This document shows, one piece after another, positions 21,387-29,974 of a stretch of 64,000 nt of DNA. The position numbers and the translations under genes are program-made. Numbering within the stretch: position 1 is the stretch's first letter; each line of letters begins with the position of its first letter. The stretch is from contig NZ_JTJW01000003.1 of assembly GCF_000805385.1 (NCBI RefSeq), positions 372,001 to 436,000 of the forward strand, written 5' to 3'. This stretch comes from Mycolicibacterium setense. Its GTDB lineage: Bacteria > Actinomycetota > Actinomycetes > Mycobacteriales > Mycobacteriaceae. The notes beneath the pieces are model-generated. The model saw nothing but the letters and a program-made list of their open reading frames with translations. It did not search any database and had not been told where the DNA came from.

Positions 21387-22760
21387 CTATTGGCGGGTAT
21401 CGGTGATGCCGCGGTCGGCGGCGATGGCGGATCTACTGGTGACCGGCCGGGCGCGAATACTCAGATAGGTGTCGGTGAAACGCTCCGAAATGCGGGTCCC
21501 GGCGAATTCTGACGGGATGACGTCGAGAGTCTTCTGGCGCCAGTCGTTCAGCAACAATGCGAGATCGTCGGCGATCGCTTCGGCCTTGTCGGTCGCGTCT
21601 GGTCCGAGCAGGTTGTGGCGTTCGGTCGGGTCCGCCACGAGGTCGTACAGCTCGCGGCCGGGCCGCGGGGTCAGGACCTTGTCGCCGAGCAGGCGTCCGG
21701 GTGGGCTGTCGGCGATATCCCACGGCAGGTCCAACAATGGTCGCGCCGCATAATTCTCGATATAGCTGTACTCCTTTGTGCGGACGGCACGAATAGGGTC
21801 GAAAGAATCGTGGTAGGTCTTCGTCGTGTAGACCTCGGATCGAATCTCAGACGTTTCCGTGGCCGTTGCTGTGAGGTTGCTGGCATGTGACAATCCCTCG
21901 ATGTCGTCCGGGATGTCGACGCCGAGCAGGTCGAGGAGCGTGGGCAGCAGATCGACCCCGCTGAACAACTCGTCGTAGCGGTGCGGAACCCCGCCGGCCC
22001 GTCCTCGCGGCGGCCGCACGATCAACGCGATCCCCGTGCCCGCGTCGTACAGCGTGGACTTGGCCCGCGGCAGCGCAGGCCCGTGATCGGTCATGAACAC
22101 GACCCAGGTGTTCTCGTCGAGCCCGGCGGCAGCCAGGGCGTCGAGCAGTTCGCCGACCTTCGCGTCGGCTACCGCGATCGAGCCGTAGAACTCGGCGAGA
22201 TCCTCGCGTACTTCTCCGGTGTCGGGCAGGTAGTCGGGAACCTCGACGGATGCCGCGTCGCGCGGTTCGTACCGATCACGGGGATAGGGCCGGTGGGTCT
22301 CGAAGAATCCGGCAGTCAGCAGGAACGGTTCGCGCGGAGCATCCGCCAGCCACGCGGTGGCCTTCTCGACGACGTACTCGCAGAACGAATTGGACACATC
22401 GTACTCGTGGTAGCCCAGGTTGGCTGGGTACGAGGTCTCGTGCTGCATTCCGAACAGCGCTGTGTACCAGCCATTTTCGGCAAGAATATGGGGCAGTGTG
22501 CGCACGCCGGCCCGGTACTCCCAGCCGTGGTGGGTCAGACCCACCAGGCCGTTGCTCTGCGGGTAGCGCCCGGTGAACAGCGAACCTCGCGACGGGGAGC
22601 ACAACGGCGCGGTGGCGTGCGCACGGGTGAACAGGACTCCCTCGGCGGCGAGCTGGTCGAGGTGGGGGCTGGCCACGTCCGCGTGGCCGTACGCACCGAG
22701 ATAGCGCCCGAGGTCATGCCAGTGGACGATCAGCAGATTCTGCCGTTGCGGCTCGGTCAC
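21387..22760 (-). CDS. Sulfatase (Rv0296c-like)
   Basis: Type I sulfatase of 457 residues. The C-x-P-S-R signature for formylglycine formation is clear (LCSPSRGSLFTGR, Cys54), which implies activation by a formylglycine-generating enzyme. Metal-site sequences include FMTDHGPALPR near residue 225. At the first metal site the usual Asp-Asp pair reads HWHDLGRY, with His in place of the first Asp. There is no signal peptide, so it should act in the cytoplasm. It lies 78 bases upstream of stf0 on the same strand, so sulfate release, PAPS synthesis and sulfotransfer are encoded together. The natural substrate is unknown. Confidence 0.88.
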   Translation of the reverse strand: MTEPQRQNLLIVHWHDLGRYLGAYGHADVASPHLDQLAAEGVLFTRAHATAPLCSPSRGSLFTGRYPQSNGLVGLTHHGWEYRAGVRTLPHILAENGWYTALFGMQHETSYPANLGYHEYDVSNSFCEYVVEKATAWLADAPREPFLLTAGFFETHRPYPRDRYEPRDAASVEVPDYLPDTGEVREDLAEFYGSIAVADAKVGELLDALAAAGLDENTWVVFMTDHGPALPRAKSTLYDAGTGIALIVRPPRGRAGGVPHRYDELFSGVDLLPTLLDLLGVDIPDDIEGLSHASNLTATATETSEIRSEVYTTKTYHDSFDPIRAVRTKEYSYIENYAARPLLDLPWDIADSPPGRLLGDKVLTPRPGRELYDLVADPTERHNLLGPDATDKAEAIADDLALLLNDWRQKTLDVIPSEFAGTRISERFTDTYLSIRARPVTSRSAIAADRGITDTRQ

Positions 22761-22876
22761 GTCACGTCACTCCTTTCCATCCACCCTACGACCGAACAGC
22801 CTGAGCCCTGCTCGCGCAACCGTTCGGCTCATCGAGAGCTGCTTGTTCGCCGAGGCTTCGTCGGTAGGGTGGGGCC

Positions 22877-23590
22877 ATGCCGACCGCCGCCGACCCCACA
22901 GCGGTCAGCGGCTATGAAGCCCGCTGGGAGCAGCACAATGCCGAGCGCCGGGCCCAGATCATGCAGGCGGCGGTCGCGTTGGTGGAGGAGAATCCGCCGG
23001 GCGCGGAGATCTCCATGGCGCGTATCGCAGAGCGCGCCGGGGTGGCGAAGTCCGTGGTGTATCGCCAGTTCGCGGGCAAAGAGGAGCTCGAGCGGCGCGT
23101 CCGGTCCTATGTGTTCGACGACTTCGCGGCGCTTCTCGACGCGAAACTCGACGTCACCAACGGTTCGCTGCGCGACATCCTGACCCGCACGGTGGCGGCG
23201 GTGGCCGATTGGATGCTCGAGCACCCGCGGCTGGATGAGTTCGTCCGGCGCGGGCCGACGTTCGACGGCGACGGCTCGCTGGATGCGGTCAGCGAGCTCA
23301 AGCTGCGCATGACCAGGCAATCCGAGGGCATCATCGCCGCGATCGCGCAGACCATCGGTATCGATGACAGCGCGTTCAAGACGGTCCCGTTCGCGGTCGT
23401 GACGATGGTGGAAGCCACGCTGTCGGCGTGGACGCGCGGTGCCGCGCCGGCCCAGTCGCGCGAGGAGATCGTCACGCATCTGGCCGATTTCGGCTGGTAC
23501 GTGCTGGACGGCGCGGCGCGCGCGAGCGGGTTGGACATCAACCGTGACGACGAGTTGACGTCGGTGATCGCCGCGCTGACCAACCGTTAG
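22877..23590 (+). CDS. TetR family transcriptional regulator
   Basis: A 237-residue regulator. The N-terminal helix-turn-helix is clear (ISMARIAERAGVAKSVVYRQF, split: IAERAGVAKS then VVYRQFAGKEEL, about residues 40-70). The C-terminal ligand domain gives no hint of the effector. The gene diverges from the sulfatase (116 bases between starts) and converges with the ferredoxin-reductase gene, overlapping it by 4 bases. It could control either neighbour. It resembles M. tuberculosis Rv0302 in position. Confidence 0.9.
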   Translation: MPTAADPTAVSGYEARWEQHNAERRAQIMQAAVALVEENPPGAEISMARIAERAGVAKSVVYRQFAGKEELERRVRSYVFDDFAALLDAKLDVTNGSLRDILTRTVAAVADWMLEHPRLDEFVRRGPTFDGDGSLDAVSELKLRMTRQSEGIIAAIAQTIGIDDSAFKTVPFAVVTMVEATLSAWTRGAAPAQSREEIVTHLADFGWYVLDGAARASGLDINRDDELTSVIAALTNR

Positions 23591-25014
23591 GCCAGCAGTC
23601 CGGTGTTGAAATCGGCGACCAGGCTGCGCACGGTCTCCTGGGCACAGGACTTGTTGGTGCCGATGAAACCGGTCGGTCCGCGTTTGATCCACCCGGTGAC
23701 ATAGGCGCCGCGAACTCCTGGCACGCGGCCACCGTCATTCGGCACCGTCGCCGTGGCATCGTCGAACGGCAATCCTGCGACGGGCCGGCCGCGGTATCCG
23801 ATCGACGTCAGCACCAGCCCCGCTTCGATGACCCGTTCGCGCCCCGTCGATTTCACCCGCGTCGAACCGTCCGGCGCGGCGATCAATTCGTTGTGGACGA
23901 ATTCCACTCCGGTGGCCGTTGATTCGCCCAGGACGGCGGTCGGTGACAAGAGGTACTCGAGCACGATCCGGCGATTACCCGCCCCGTGTGGCGCCCCGCG
24001 CAGAATCGCCGCCCTGGGGTCAGTGGCAGGCAGCATCCTGAGGTCCTCGTCGCGGACGACGACATCGACACCCGGTGTCGAGCACAGCCCGACCAGCTCG
24101 GGCACGGTGAACGCGGACTGTTCGATCCCGCGCCGGCCGACCACGACCACCTCCTCGATTGCGCTGTCGCGCAGGGTGCTCAGCGCGTGCGGGGCGATGT
24201 CGGTGTCGGCGAGGAGGTCCGGATCGATGGTGAGGATGCGGGCAACGTCGAGCGCGACGTTGCCATTGCCGATGATGACCACGCGACGGCTCGACAGGTC
24301 GAAGGATCGACCGGCGTGATCGGGATGGTTGTTGTACCAGGCGACGAACTCGGTGGCCGAGGTGACACCGGGCAGATCGATGCCGTCGATGTCGAGGCGA
24401 CGGTCCGTCGAGGCACCCACGGCGTAGATGACGGCGTGATGCTCGGCGAGCAGATCGTCGTGAGTGACCTGGTTGCCGACCTCGACTCCGAGCCGCATCT
24501 CCAGGCGAGGGTCGGCGGCGATGTCGTCGAACTGGCGGGCCACCCCGCGAGTCCGCCGGTGATCGGGGGCCACCCCGAATCGGGCCAATCCGTATGGGCG
24601 GGTGAGCCGTTCGTAGATCCGGACCCGCGCGCCGGGAATGGTCAGCACCTCTTCGGCGGCATACATCGCGGCTGGGCCCGATCCGACGATCGCGACCCGA
24701 AGATCGCCGGTGCGTACCTGCAAGGGCGGCACCACGGGTGCGAGAATCGGCCTCGGCCGGGGTGTGGCGTAGAAATCGGCGTTCAGGGTGGCGAACACGT
24801 CCTCCGCACCGGTCAGCTTGGTGTGCGGTTTGATCGCGTCCACCGGGCACGCCGATACGCAGGCACCGCAATCGACGCATTCGACGGGGTCGACATAGAG
24901 CATCTGTGCGGTGTGGAAGTCAGGCTCGTCGGGTGTGGGGTGAATGCAGTTCACCGGGCAGGCGTAGACGCAGGATGCGTCGCTGCAGCAGGACTGCGTG
25001 ATGACGTGGGGCAT
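23587..25014 (-). CDS. Ferredoxin / ferredoxin-NADP reductase fusion (FprB-like)
   Basis: A 475-residue electron-transfer protein. The N-terminal 70 residues form a bacterial 7Fe/8Fe ferredoxin with two cysteine clusters (CSDASCVYACPVNC and CVDCGACVSACPVD). The rest is an adrenodoxin-reductase-type flavoprotein: FAD motif VAIVGSGPAAMYAAE near 108 and NADP motif VIIGNGNVALDVA near 245. This is the FprB layout, but without the roughly 100-residue C-terminal extension of M. tuberculosis FprB. Its ATG overlaps the stop of the diiron oxygenase gene by one base (TGATG), so it probably feeds electrons from NADPH to that enzyme. Confidence 0.9.
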   Translation of the reverse strand: MPHVITQSCCSDASCVYACPVNCIHPTPDEPDFHTAQMLYVDPVECVDCGACVSACPVDAIKPHTKLTGAEDVFATLNADFYATPRPRPILAPVVPPLQVRTGDLRVAIVGSGPAAMYAAEEVLTIPGARVRIYERLTRPYGLARFGVAPDHRRTRGVARQFDDIAADPRLEMRLGVEVGNQVTHDDLLAEHHAVIYAVGASTDRRLDIDGIDLPGVTSATEFVAWYNNHPDHAGRSFDLSSRRVVIIGNGNVALDVARILTIDPDLLADTDIAPHALSTLRDSAIEEVVVVGRRGIEQSAFTVPELVGLCSTPGVDVVVRDEDLRMLPATDPRAAILRGAPHGAGNRRIVLEYLLSPTAVLGESTATGVEFVHNELIAAPDGSTRVKSTGRERVIEAGLVLTSIGYRGRPVAGLPFDDATATVPNDGGRVPGVRGAYVTGWIKRGPTGFIGTNKSCAQETVRSLVADFNTGLLA

Positions 25015-26015
25015 CAGGCGATGGCAACCGCTTCGCGGTCCGGCACGCCGCGGTAGCGGGCCGCCTCACCGTCGATTCCGCAGCGTCCCCACACCCAGCG
25101 GCCGACCCGGTTCATCAACCCCAGTTCCTCGCTGAGCGAGCGCATTTCACCGAAGTAGCCGGCCAGGATCTTGCGTGAGTGCGGGCTACGCCAGAACGCG
25201 TCCTTGATCACCGCGCGCGGAATCCCGAATTCCTCGCCGAACGACTTCGGGGGAGCCACGATCTCGTGGGCAAGCCAGCGCAGGGTCAGCGGGAATGCGA
25301 CGCACGCGAACGCCTTCATCCGCCAGGACCGTTCCGGCATATGGGTTTTGAGGAACTCGTGCGCCCAGGAGATGTGGCGTGCCTCTTCGGCGATGTGGAT
25401 CTGCATGGTCCGCAGCACCGCGGGCGGGATGTTGGAGCCCTCGCGGATCAGCCCCTTCTGGAAGTGGTCGATCGGCTCCTCGCCGGCCAGGATGCCTGCC
25501 ATGAACGCCGTAGGCGAGTATTGGCCGACCAGGCCGATGTAGGGCGACAGCCGGCGGAACAGCGGCCGCATGCCGGGAACGTCCACGCCGCTGCGATTCA
25601 CCAGCTCCTGGAACATCTGGATGTGGTTGCACTCCTCGGTCATCTCGTGCAACGCGTAGCGGAACTCCGGTGAGTTGTTCGGCAGCTTCATGATGAAGGC
25701 CATCAACCCGCGGATCAGGATGCTCTCGAACGCCGCGCCGACCTTGACCGAGTTGAGCGTGCGCCAGCGGCCGATCTCGATCTGCCGGGCCAGCGGCTGG
25801 GCCTGGTACCAGGCGGTGGCGCCGAGCGGATCGACGTTGGGTGACAGCACCCAGCGTCGATCGTCGAGGTCGATGGCCAACTCGGGGGAATCCCACGCGA
25901 TGTCCAGGTAGGGGTCGAAGCGGCGACGTACAGAGCCCTCGGACAGTGTCTGCAACAGATCCTGGTAACCCGCATCCATCGGTGCGGTGTCAGGCGAGGT
26001 GGAAGCCATGGCCAC
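25014..26015 (-). CDS. AurF-like diiron oxygenase
   Basis: A 333-residue helical protein resembling the p-aminobenzoate N-oxygenase AurF and related diiron enzymes. Two carboxylate-His motifs are visible: EMTEECNHIQMF near 137 and HIAEEARHISWAHEF near 213, plus a later His in the LAHE segment. These would bind the two irons. The next gene, coupled by a TGATG overlap, encodes a ferredoxin-reductase that can supply electrons. The substrate is not indicated; fatty-acid or amine oxidation are both possible. ATG 26015 is used; Met3 at 26009 is an alternative. Confidence 0.85.
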   Translation of the reverse strand: MAMASTSPDTAPMDAGYQDLLQTLSEGSVRRRFDPYLDIAWDSPELAIDLDDRRWVLSPNVDPLGATAWYQAQPLARQIEIGRWRTLNSVKVGAAFESILIRGLMAFIMKLPNNSPEFRYALHEMTEECNHIQMFQELVNRSGVDVPGMRPLFRRLSPYIGLVGQYSPTAFMAGILAGEEPIDHFQKGLIREGSNIPPAVLRTMQIHIAEEARHISWAHEFLKTHMPERSWRMKAFACVAFPLTLRWLAHEIVAPPKSFGEEFGIPRAVIKDAFWRSPHSRKILAGYFGEMRSLSEELGLMNRVGRWVWGRCGIDGEAARYRGVPDREAVAIA

Positions 26016-26082
26016 AATTTACCGAGACTTCGCGTCCCGGTAAATAGTCTTTTGCTCGGGACTATGGGCGGGCCGGGCCGGA

Positions 26083-26565
26083 CTACGGGTGGTAGGGCAC
26101 CCCGACCGCCCGAAATACGTATTCGGGCCCGACATCGAAGGCCAGTGACGTGCGAGGCAACTGCATCAGGACCTCGTCCGGGATCGCGGTCTTGTAGTGC
26201 AGCGACAACTGGCCGCGGCAACGTGGGTCGATTTCGGCCACATCGGCCTGGAGGGTGAGCCCGTCCGCACTCAACTCGGCGTGCACCGCGCCGACCTGCG
26301 GCGCCGACCACGGCTGGTCGATGCTGCGCCCGGCAAGCTTGGGCAGCGTCGACATGGTGGCCAGTGCGCGGTAGTTGGTCAACACCAGGGCACCGGCGTA
26401 GCTGGCCACGCTGCCCGCCGACCGCTTGCCCGGGATTGTTCCGGTGAAGCGCCTGGTCAGCGAGACATATTCGGCGAGAAACAGGATGCCCTCGGCTTCG
26501 GCTTCTGTTCGCAAACCCTCCGGCAGTGCCCCGATGTGCATCAGCTTTCGCAGGATCAGTGCCAT
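26083..26565 (-). CDS. Conserved mycobacterial protein of unknown function (Rv0307c-like)
   Basis: A 160-residue protein beginning MALILRKLMHIGAL; an upstream in-frame Met at 26595 would add ten residues. No signal peptide or transmembrane helix is evident. Length and position next to the divergent PAP2 gene match M. tuberculosis Rv0307c, for which no function is established. The sequence contains a short VLTNYRALATM segment and a C-terminal ELxADxAEIDPR beta-rich part. No catalytic motif is recognised. Confidence 0.75.
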   Translation of the reverse strand: MALILRKLMHIGALPEGLRTEAEAEGILFLAEYVSLTRRFTGTIPGKRSAGSVASYAGALVLTNYRALATMSTLPKLAGRSIDQPWSAPQVGAVHAELSADGLTLQADVAEIDPRCRGQLSLHYKTAIPDEVLMQLPRTSLAFDVGPEYVFRAVGVPYHP

Positions 26566-26623
26566 GTCTTCGACGGTAGCGCGCAAAGATGGCAAATCAG
26601 TTGGAGCTGGTAGAGATGACCTG

Positions 26624-27298
26624 GTGAGAATCCGGGCCGGATGGCTGAGCGTGACCGCGGTGGCAGCACTCGCGGTGTTCGCGACGATGTGGCTGGGTTT
26701 CGCGCTGCACTGGGGCTGGTTGGCTGACGTCGACGACGCCGCGCTGTCCGCGGCGTACTCCTACGGCATCGCCCGGCCCGGATGGGTGACGGCGTGGGAC
26801 GTCTTCTGCACGGTCATGGGCCCATTGGGATTCCGCCTGGTCGGCCTGGCCATCATCGTGGCCGCGTTGGTGCGCAGGCAGTACCGCGTGGCGCTGTTCC
26901 TGGCCCTGACCGTCGAACTCAGCGGAATCGTCACCGAACTGGTCAAGTCCGTGGTCGACCGCCCGCGCCCCGACACGGCCATGGTCTACGCGCTGTCGTC
27001 ATCGTTCCCGTCCGGACACGCGCTCGGCGTGATCGTCAGCGTGCTGGCCCTGCTGTGCGTGGCACGGCCCGCGCTGTCTGGGCGGGTGTACATGTGGCTG
27101 TGCGTGTTCGGCGCAGCCGTGGTGGTCCTCATCGGCGTGGGTCGCGTCGTGCTCAATGTCCATCACCCCTCCGACGTGGTGGCCGGCTGGGGCCTCGGCT
27201 ACGCGTATTTCGTGGCGGTCTACCTGCTGTGCCCGCCGTACCCGGCACCGGTCACGGCAGCGGACGAAACACCGGCAACGCCCGGTAGCGGGCGCTGA
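26624..27298 (+). CDS. PAP2-family membrane phosphatase
   Basis: A 224-residue integral membrane protein with about six helices. The three phosphatase motifs are in order: KSVVDRPRP near 109, SSFPSGHALG near 126 and GVGRVVLNVHHPSDVV near 174. Substrates of this family are lipid phosphates such as phosphatidic acid or prenyl diphosphates. The GTG at 26624 is used because it begins MRIRAGWLSVTAV just ahead of the first helix; the frame is open further left but that part overlaps the divergent gene. The location matches Rv0308. It overlaps the convergent PAP2-kinase gene by 47 bases. Confidence 0.88.
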   Translation: MRIRAGWLSVTAVAALAVFATMWLGFALHWGWLADVDDAALSAAYSYGIARPGWVTAWDVFCTVMGPLGFRLVGLAIIVAALVRRQYRVALFLALTVELSGIVTELVKSVVDRPRPDTAMVYALSSSFPSGHALGVIVSVLALLCVARPALSGRVYMWLCVFGAAVVVLIGVGRVVLNVHHPSDVVAGWGLGYAYFVAVYLLCPPYPAPVTAADETPATPGSGR

Positions 27299-28727
27299 AC
27301 GTCGCCTCGCTGCATGACTCGCCGATCTCACCGTCGTGCGCGAGCACCGTCGGCCCGTCGACCGTGGTGAACCGGAACTTGGGCACCTGCAGCTCGTGAT
27401 AGAGCGGGCTGCGCTCCAGGCGACCCAACGCGATGGCGGTCGCGATGCGCAGCCGGCTCAACCGCCTGCCGGTCTCCAGGATCCGCACATCGATCAGGCC
27501 GTCATCGAGGCGCGGACGGTGCGACGGTGCGAAGCCTGACGGGAAGTACGTGGAATTGCCGAGGAAGAACAGCGAAGTCTGCAGCGTCTTGTCGTCGTAG
27601 GTGATGCGCACCGGTTCGTCGCGGCGCAGCACGTGATAGAGCGCGTAGGCGCCGGCCAGCTTCTTGCCGAGTCGGTGCTCGAGCTTCTCCCGCACCCGCA
27701 CGTACTTCGGGTACGCGCCGATGCTGGCCGTGTTGATCACCATGGTGTTCTGTCCGTCGTCCTCGTTGAGGCTCACCAGGTCGACGTACGCCGCGCTGCC
27801 GTCGCGAATGGCCTCGACGGTCCGGGCCACGCTGTCGCAGCCGATGTCCTTGGCGAAGTGGTTGAACGTCCCGCCGGGAAATACCGCGAGCGGCACGTCG
27901 GCCTGGACGGCGATACCGGCCGCACACGCCACCGTGCCGTCGCCGCCGCCGACCGCCAGCACCTCACAGCGTGCGGCCGCAGCGCGAAGTACCTCGACGA
28001 CGTCGTCGCCGTCGCTCAACTCGATGATCTCGGCCTCCGGCAGCGCGTCGTGCACCTCGTCGACCACCCGGGCGCCCGTGCCTCCGCCGGAGGCGGGGTT
28101 GATGACGAGCACGACGCCGGCGCCGTCGGGGCGGGCAGGAGTGCGAAAGCGCAGGGGTGCGGCCGTGGGCAGGCTCGCGGTGGGGATCGGCGGGACCACG
28201 CGGCCGCCCAGGATGGCGATGCCCGCACCGATGCCGAATCCGGCGAACACGTCGCCTGGGTAGTGGGCGCCCGTGGCCACCCGGGACAGCCCGACCAGCC
28301 CGGCCAGCAGCGCGAGACCCAGTCCGATGGGTGGGCTTTCCAGCCCGACCCCGACGGCGAAAGCGGCTGCGCTCGCGGAATGTCCCGACGGCAGGGAGTG
28401 CGAGGTCGGCATGCGGCGCGTGCGGCGGACCTGTGGCACCAGCCGGTGATCCGGGCGGGGCCTGCGCCAGACCCGCTTGGCCACCTGATTGGTCAGCAGG
28501 CTGGTGACGGCCAGGCTCGCCACGCCGCGTGCGCTGCCGCGGCGCGCGGCCGGTCCGCCCAACACGCCGAGGGCAACACCCAGCGCGAGCCATATCTTCG
28601 AGTGGTCGGCGGCTGACGTCAGCTTCGGCATCACGGTGTCGAGCAGCGGACTGGGGGATTCCGCGACCGCCTCGAAAACCTCGCGATCCAACGTGCCCAG
28701 GCCTCGGCCGATCCGTCGAAGGTTCAT
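27252..28727 (-). CDS. PAP2 phosphatase / diacylglycerol-kinase-like fusion protein
   Basis: A 491-residue two-domain protein. The N-terminal half (about 1-195) is a PAP2 domain with motifs KRVWRRPRP, LPSGHSASA and SRVATGAHYPGDVF. The C-terminal half is a lipid-kinase domain with the nucleotide loop AVGGGDGTVACAAG near 277 and the INPASGG entry strand near 210. One half would remove phosphate from lipids and the other add it, suggesting a role in lipid phosphate turnover or undecaprenyl/phosphatidate cycling; this is inference. The combination is known in actinobacteria. Confidence 0.88.
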   Translation of the reverse strand: MNLRRIGRGLGTLDREVFEAVAESPSPLLDTVMPKLTSAADHSKIWLALGVALGVLGGPAARRGSARGVASLAVTSLLTNQVAKRVWRRPRPDHRLVPQVRRTRRMPTSHSLPSGHSASAAAFAVGVGLESPPIGLGLALLAGLVGLSRVATGAHYPGDVFAGFGIGAGIAILGGRVVPPIPTASLPTAAPLRFRTPARPDGAGVVLVINPASGGGTGARVVDEVHDALPEAEIIELSDGDDVVEVLRAAAARCEVLAVGGGDGTVACAAGIAVQADVPLAVFPGGTFNHFAKDIGCDSVARTVEAIRDGSAAYVDLVSLNEDDGQNTMVINTASIGAYPKYVRVREKLEHRLGKKLAGAYALYHVLRRDEPVRITYDDKTLQTSLFFLGNSTYFPSGFAPSHRPRLDDGLIDVRILETGRRLSRLRIATAIALGRLERSPLYHELQVPKFRFTTVDGPTVLAHDGEIGESCSEATFSARYRALPVFRPLP

Positions 28728-28821
28728 GCCGCCAACCTAGCTGTGAACACGTTCGCAGGCCGCGACCTGATCGTGTCTGAACCTTTACATCAGCGATAGC
28801 CTGCCCGTCGACGATGGACGA

Positions 28822-29475
28822 GTGCGTCGAATGCTGGTTGTGCTGTGTGCTGCGGTCCTGGCGCTGGCATCAGCTCCGGCTGCGCATGCGGTGGATCCAC
28901 CATGGTTCGCATCGTCGGTCGGCAATGCCACCCAGGTGATCTCCGTTGTCGGCGTAGGTGGTTCGAAGGCCAAGATGGATGTCTGGCAACGTGGTCCCGC
29001 CGGCTGGCAGCCGATCGGTGCCGGAATTCCGGCCAACATCGGCGCCAACGGTATGGCGCCACAAACCCACGACGGTGAAATGAAGACGCCCATGGGCGTT
29101 TTCAGCCTCGACTTCGCATTCGGCACCGCACCCAATCCCGGTGGCGGGTTGCAGTATGTGCAGGTCGGCTCCGACCACTGGTGGGACGGCGACATGAAGA
29201 GCCCGACCTACAACACCATGCAGGTGTGTCAGAAGGCGCAGTGCCCGTTCAACACCGATCCGAGCAGCGGAACCGAGAACCTGAACATCTCGGCCTACAA
29301 ACACGCCATCGTGATGGGTGTCAACAAGGCCAGGGTGCCCGGCAACGGTGGCGCGTTCTTCGTACACACCACCGACGGCGGCCCCACGGCCGGCTGCGTG
29401 GCGATCGATGACGCCACCTTGGTGAAGATCATGCAGTGGTTGCGGCCGGGCGCCGTCATCGCGGTCGCGAAATAG
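28822..29475 (+). CDS. Exported L,D-transpeptidase-like (YkuD) protein, Rv0309-like
   Basis: A 217-residue protein with a clear signal peptide (MLVVLCAAVLALASAPAAHA). The catalytic YkuD-type motif is at the C-terminus: HTTDGGPTAGCVAIDD, with His and Cys as active residues. Such domains cross-link peptidoglycan 3-3 or attach it to other components. The GTG at 28822 gives 217 residues, as in M. tuberculosis Rv0309; the ATG at 28831 would remove three residues. The gene diverges from the PAP2-kinase gene by 94 bases. Extra cysteines (VCQKAQCPF) may form a disulfide. Confidence 0.85.
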   Translation: MRRMLVVLCAAVLALASAPAAHAVDPPWFASSVGNATQVISVVGVGGSKAKMDVWQRGPAGWQPIGAGIPANIGANGMAPQTHDGEMKTPMGVFSLDFAFGTAPNPGGGLQYVQVGSDHWWDGDMKSPTYNTMQVCQKAQCPFNTDPSSGTENLNISAYKHAIVMGVNKARVPGNGGAFFVHTTDGGPTAGCVAIDDATLVKIMQWLRPGAVIAVAK

Positions 29476-29476
29476 C

Positions 29477-29944
29477 TCAGATATTCAGGGCTGCACCGGG
29501 TTCCAGTTTGAAGTTCAGCCCCTCCAGCGAGAGAGTGGCGTCATAGGTGCGGTCGTAGCCGGTTGCGCTGATCTTCCACCCGTCGGCGGTCCGCCGGTAG
29601 CGGTCGTGATAGAACGCCGAGCCGAACAGCATGAAGTTCAGGCTCGGGACGATCACCCGGTCCTGTAGGTACCAGGTGGCGGTGGCCTCGTCGCCGTTCA
29701 CCTCGATCTCCGGGTGCGCGACGCGATGCTCGGTGATCACCTCGGCACCCAGGGAGCTCTTCATGTAATCGACCAGCGAGTCGCGGTCGGTGAAGTGCAG
29801 CGTCTTGCCCATGGACTGGCCGTAGTCGCCCGCGATGTCCTCGGTGAGGGTGTCGGCGAACTCGTCCCAGTGCTTGGTGTCCAGCGCTCGCAGGTACCGG
29901 TACTTGACTTGCTTGATGTCGTCGATGTCACCCATGCCCGACAT
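29477..29944 (-). CDS. SnoaL/NTF2-like domain protein (Rv0310c-like)
   Basis: A 155-residue single-domain protein of the SnoaL-4 type, with the characteristic opening DIDDIKQVKYRYLRALDTK and a central DEATATWYLQD strand. Members are small cone-shaped alpha+beta proteins, some of them dehydratases or isomerases; this one has no clear catalytic assignment. It begins at MSGMGDID; the second Met (29935) is equally possible. It converges tail to tail with the L,D-transpeptidase gene with one base between stops. Confidence 0.8.
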   Translation of the reverse strand: MSGMGDIDDIKQVKYRYLRALDTKHWDEFADTLTEDIAGDYGQSMGKTLHFTDRDSLVDYMKSSLGAEVITEHRVAHPEIEVNGDEATATWYLQDRVIVPSLNFMLFGSAFYHDRYRRTADGWKISATGYDRTYDATLSLEGLNFKLEPGAALNI

Positions 29945-29974
29945 TTGAGCACACCGGTCCGAGCCGGTGTGGCG

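Noticed and set aside
22781..22872. 9-base inverted repeat CCACCCTAC / GTAGGGTGG between sulfatase and TetR starts
   Set aside because: Arms are 74 bases apart and the right one overlaps the likely ribosome site of the TetR gene, so a single operator is unlikely.
28745..28754. GAACACGTTC palindrome between divergent genes
   Set aside because: It resembles a KstR core but fails the outer consensus positions and is short; chance is likely.
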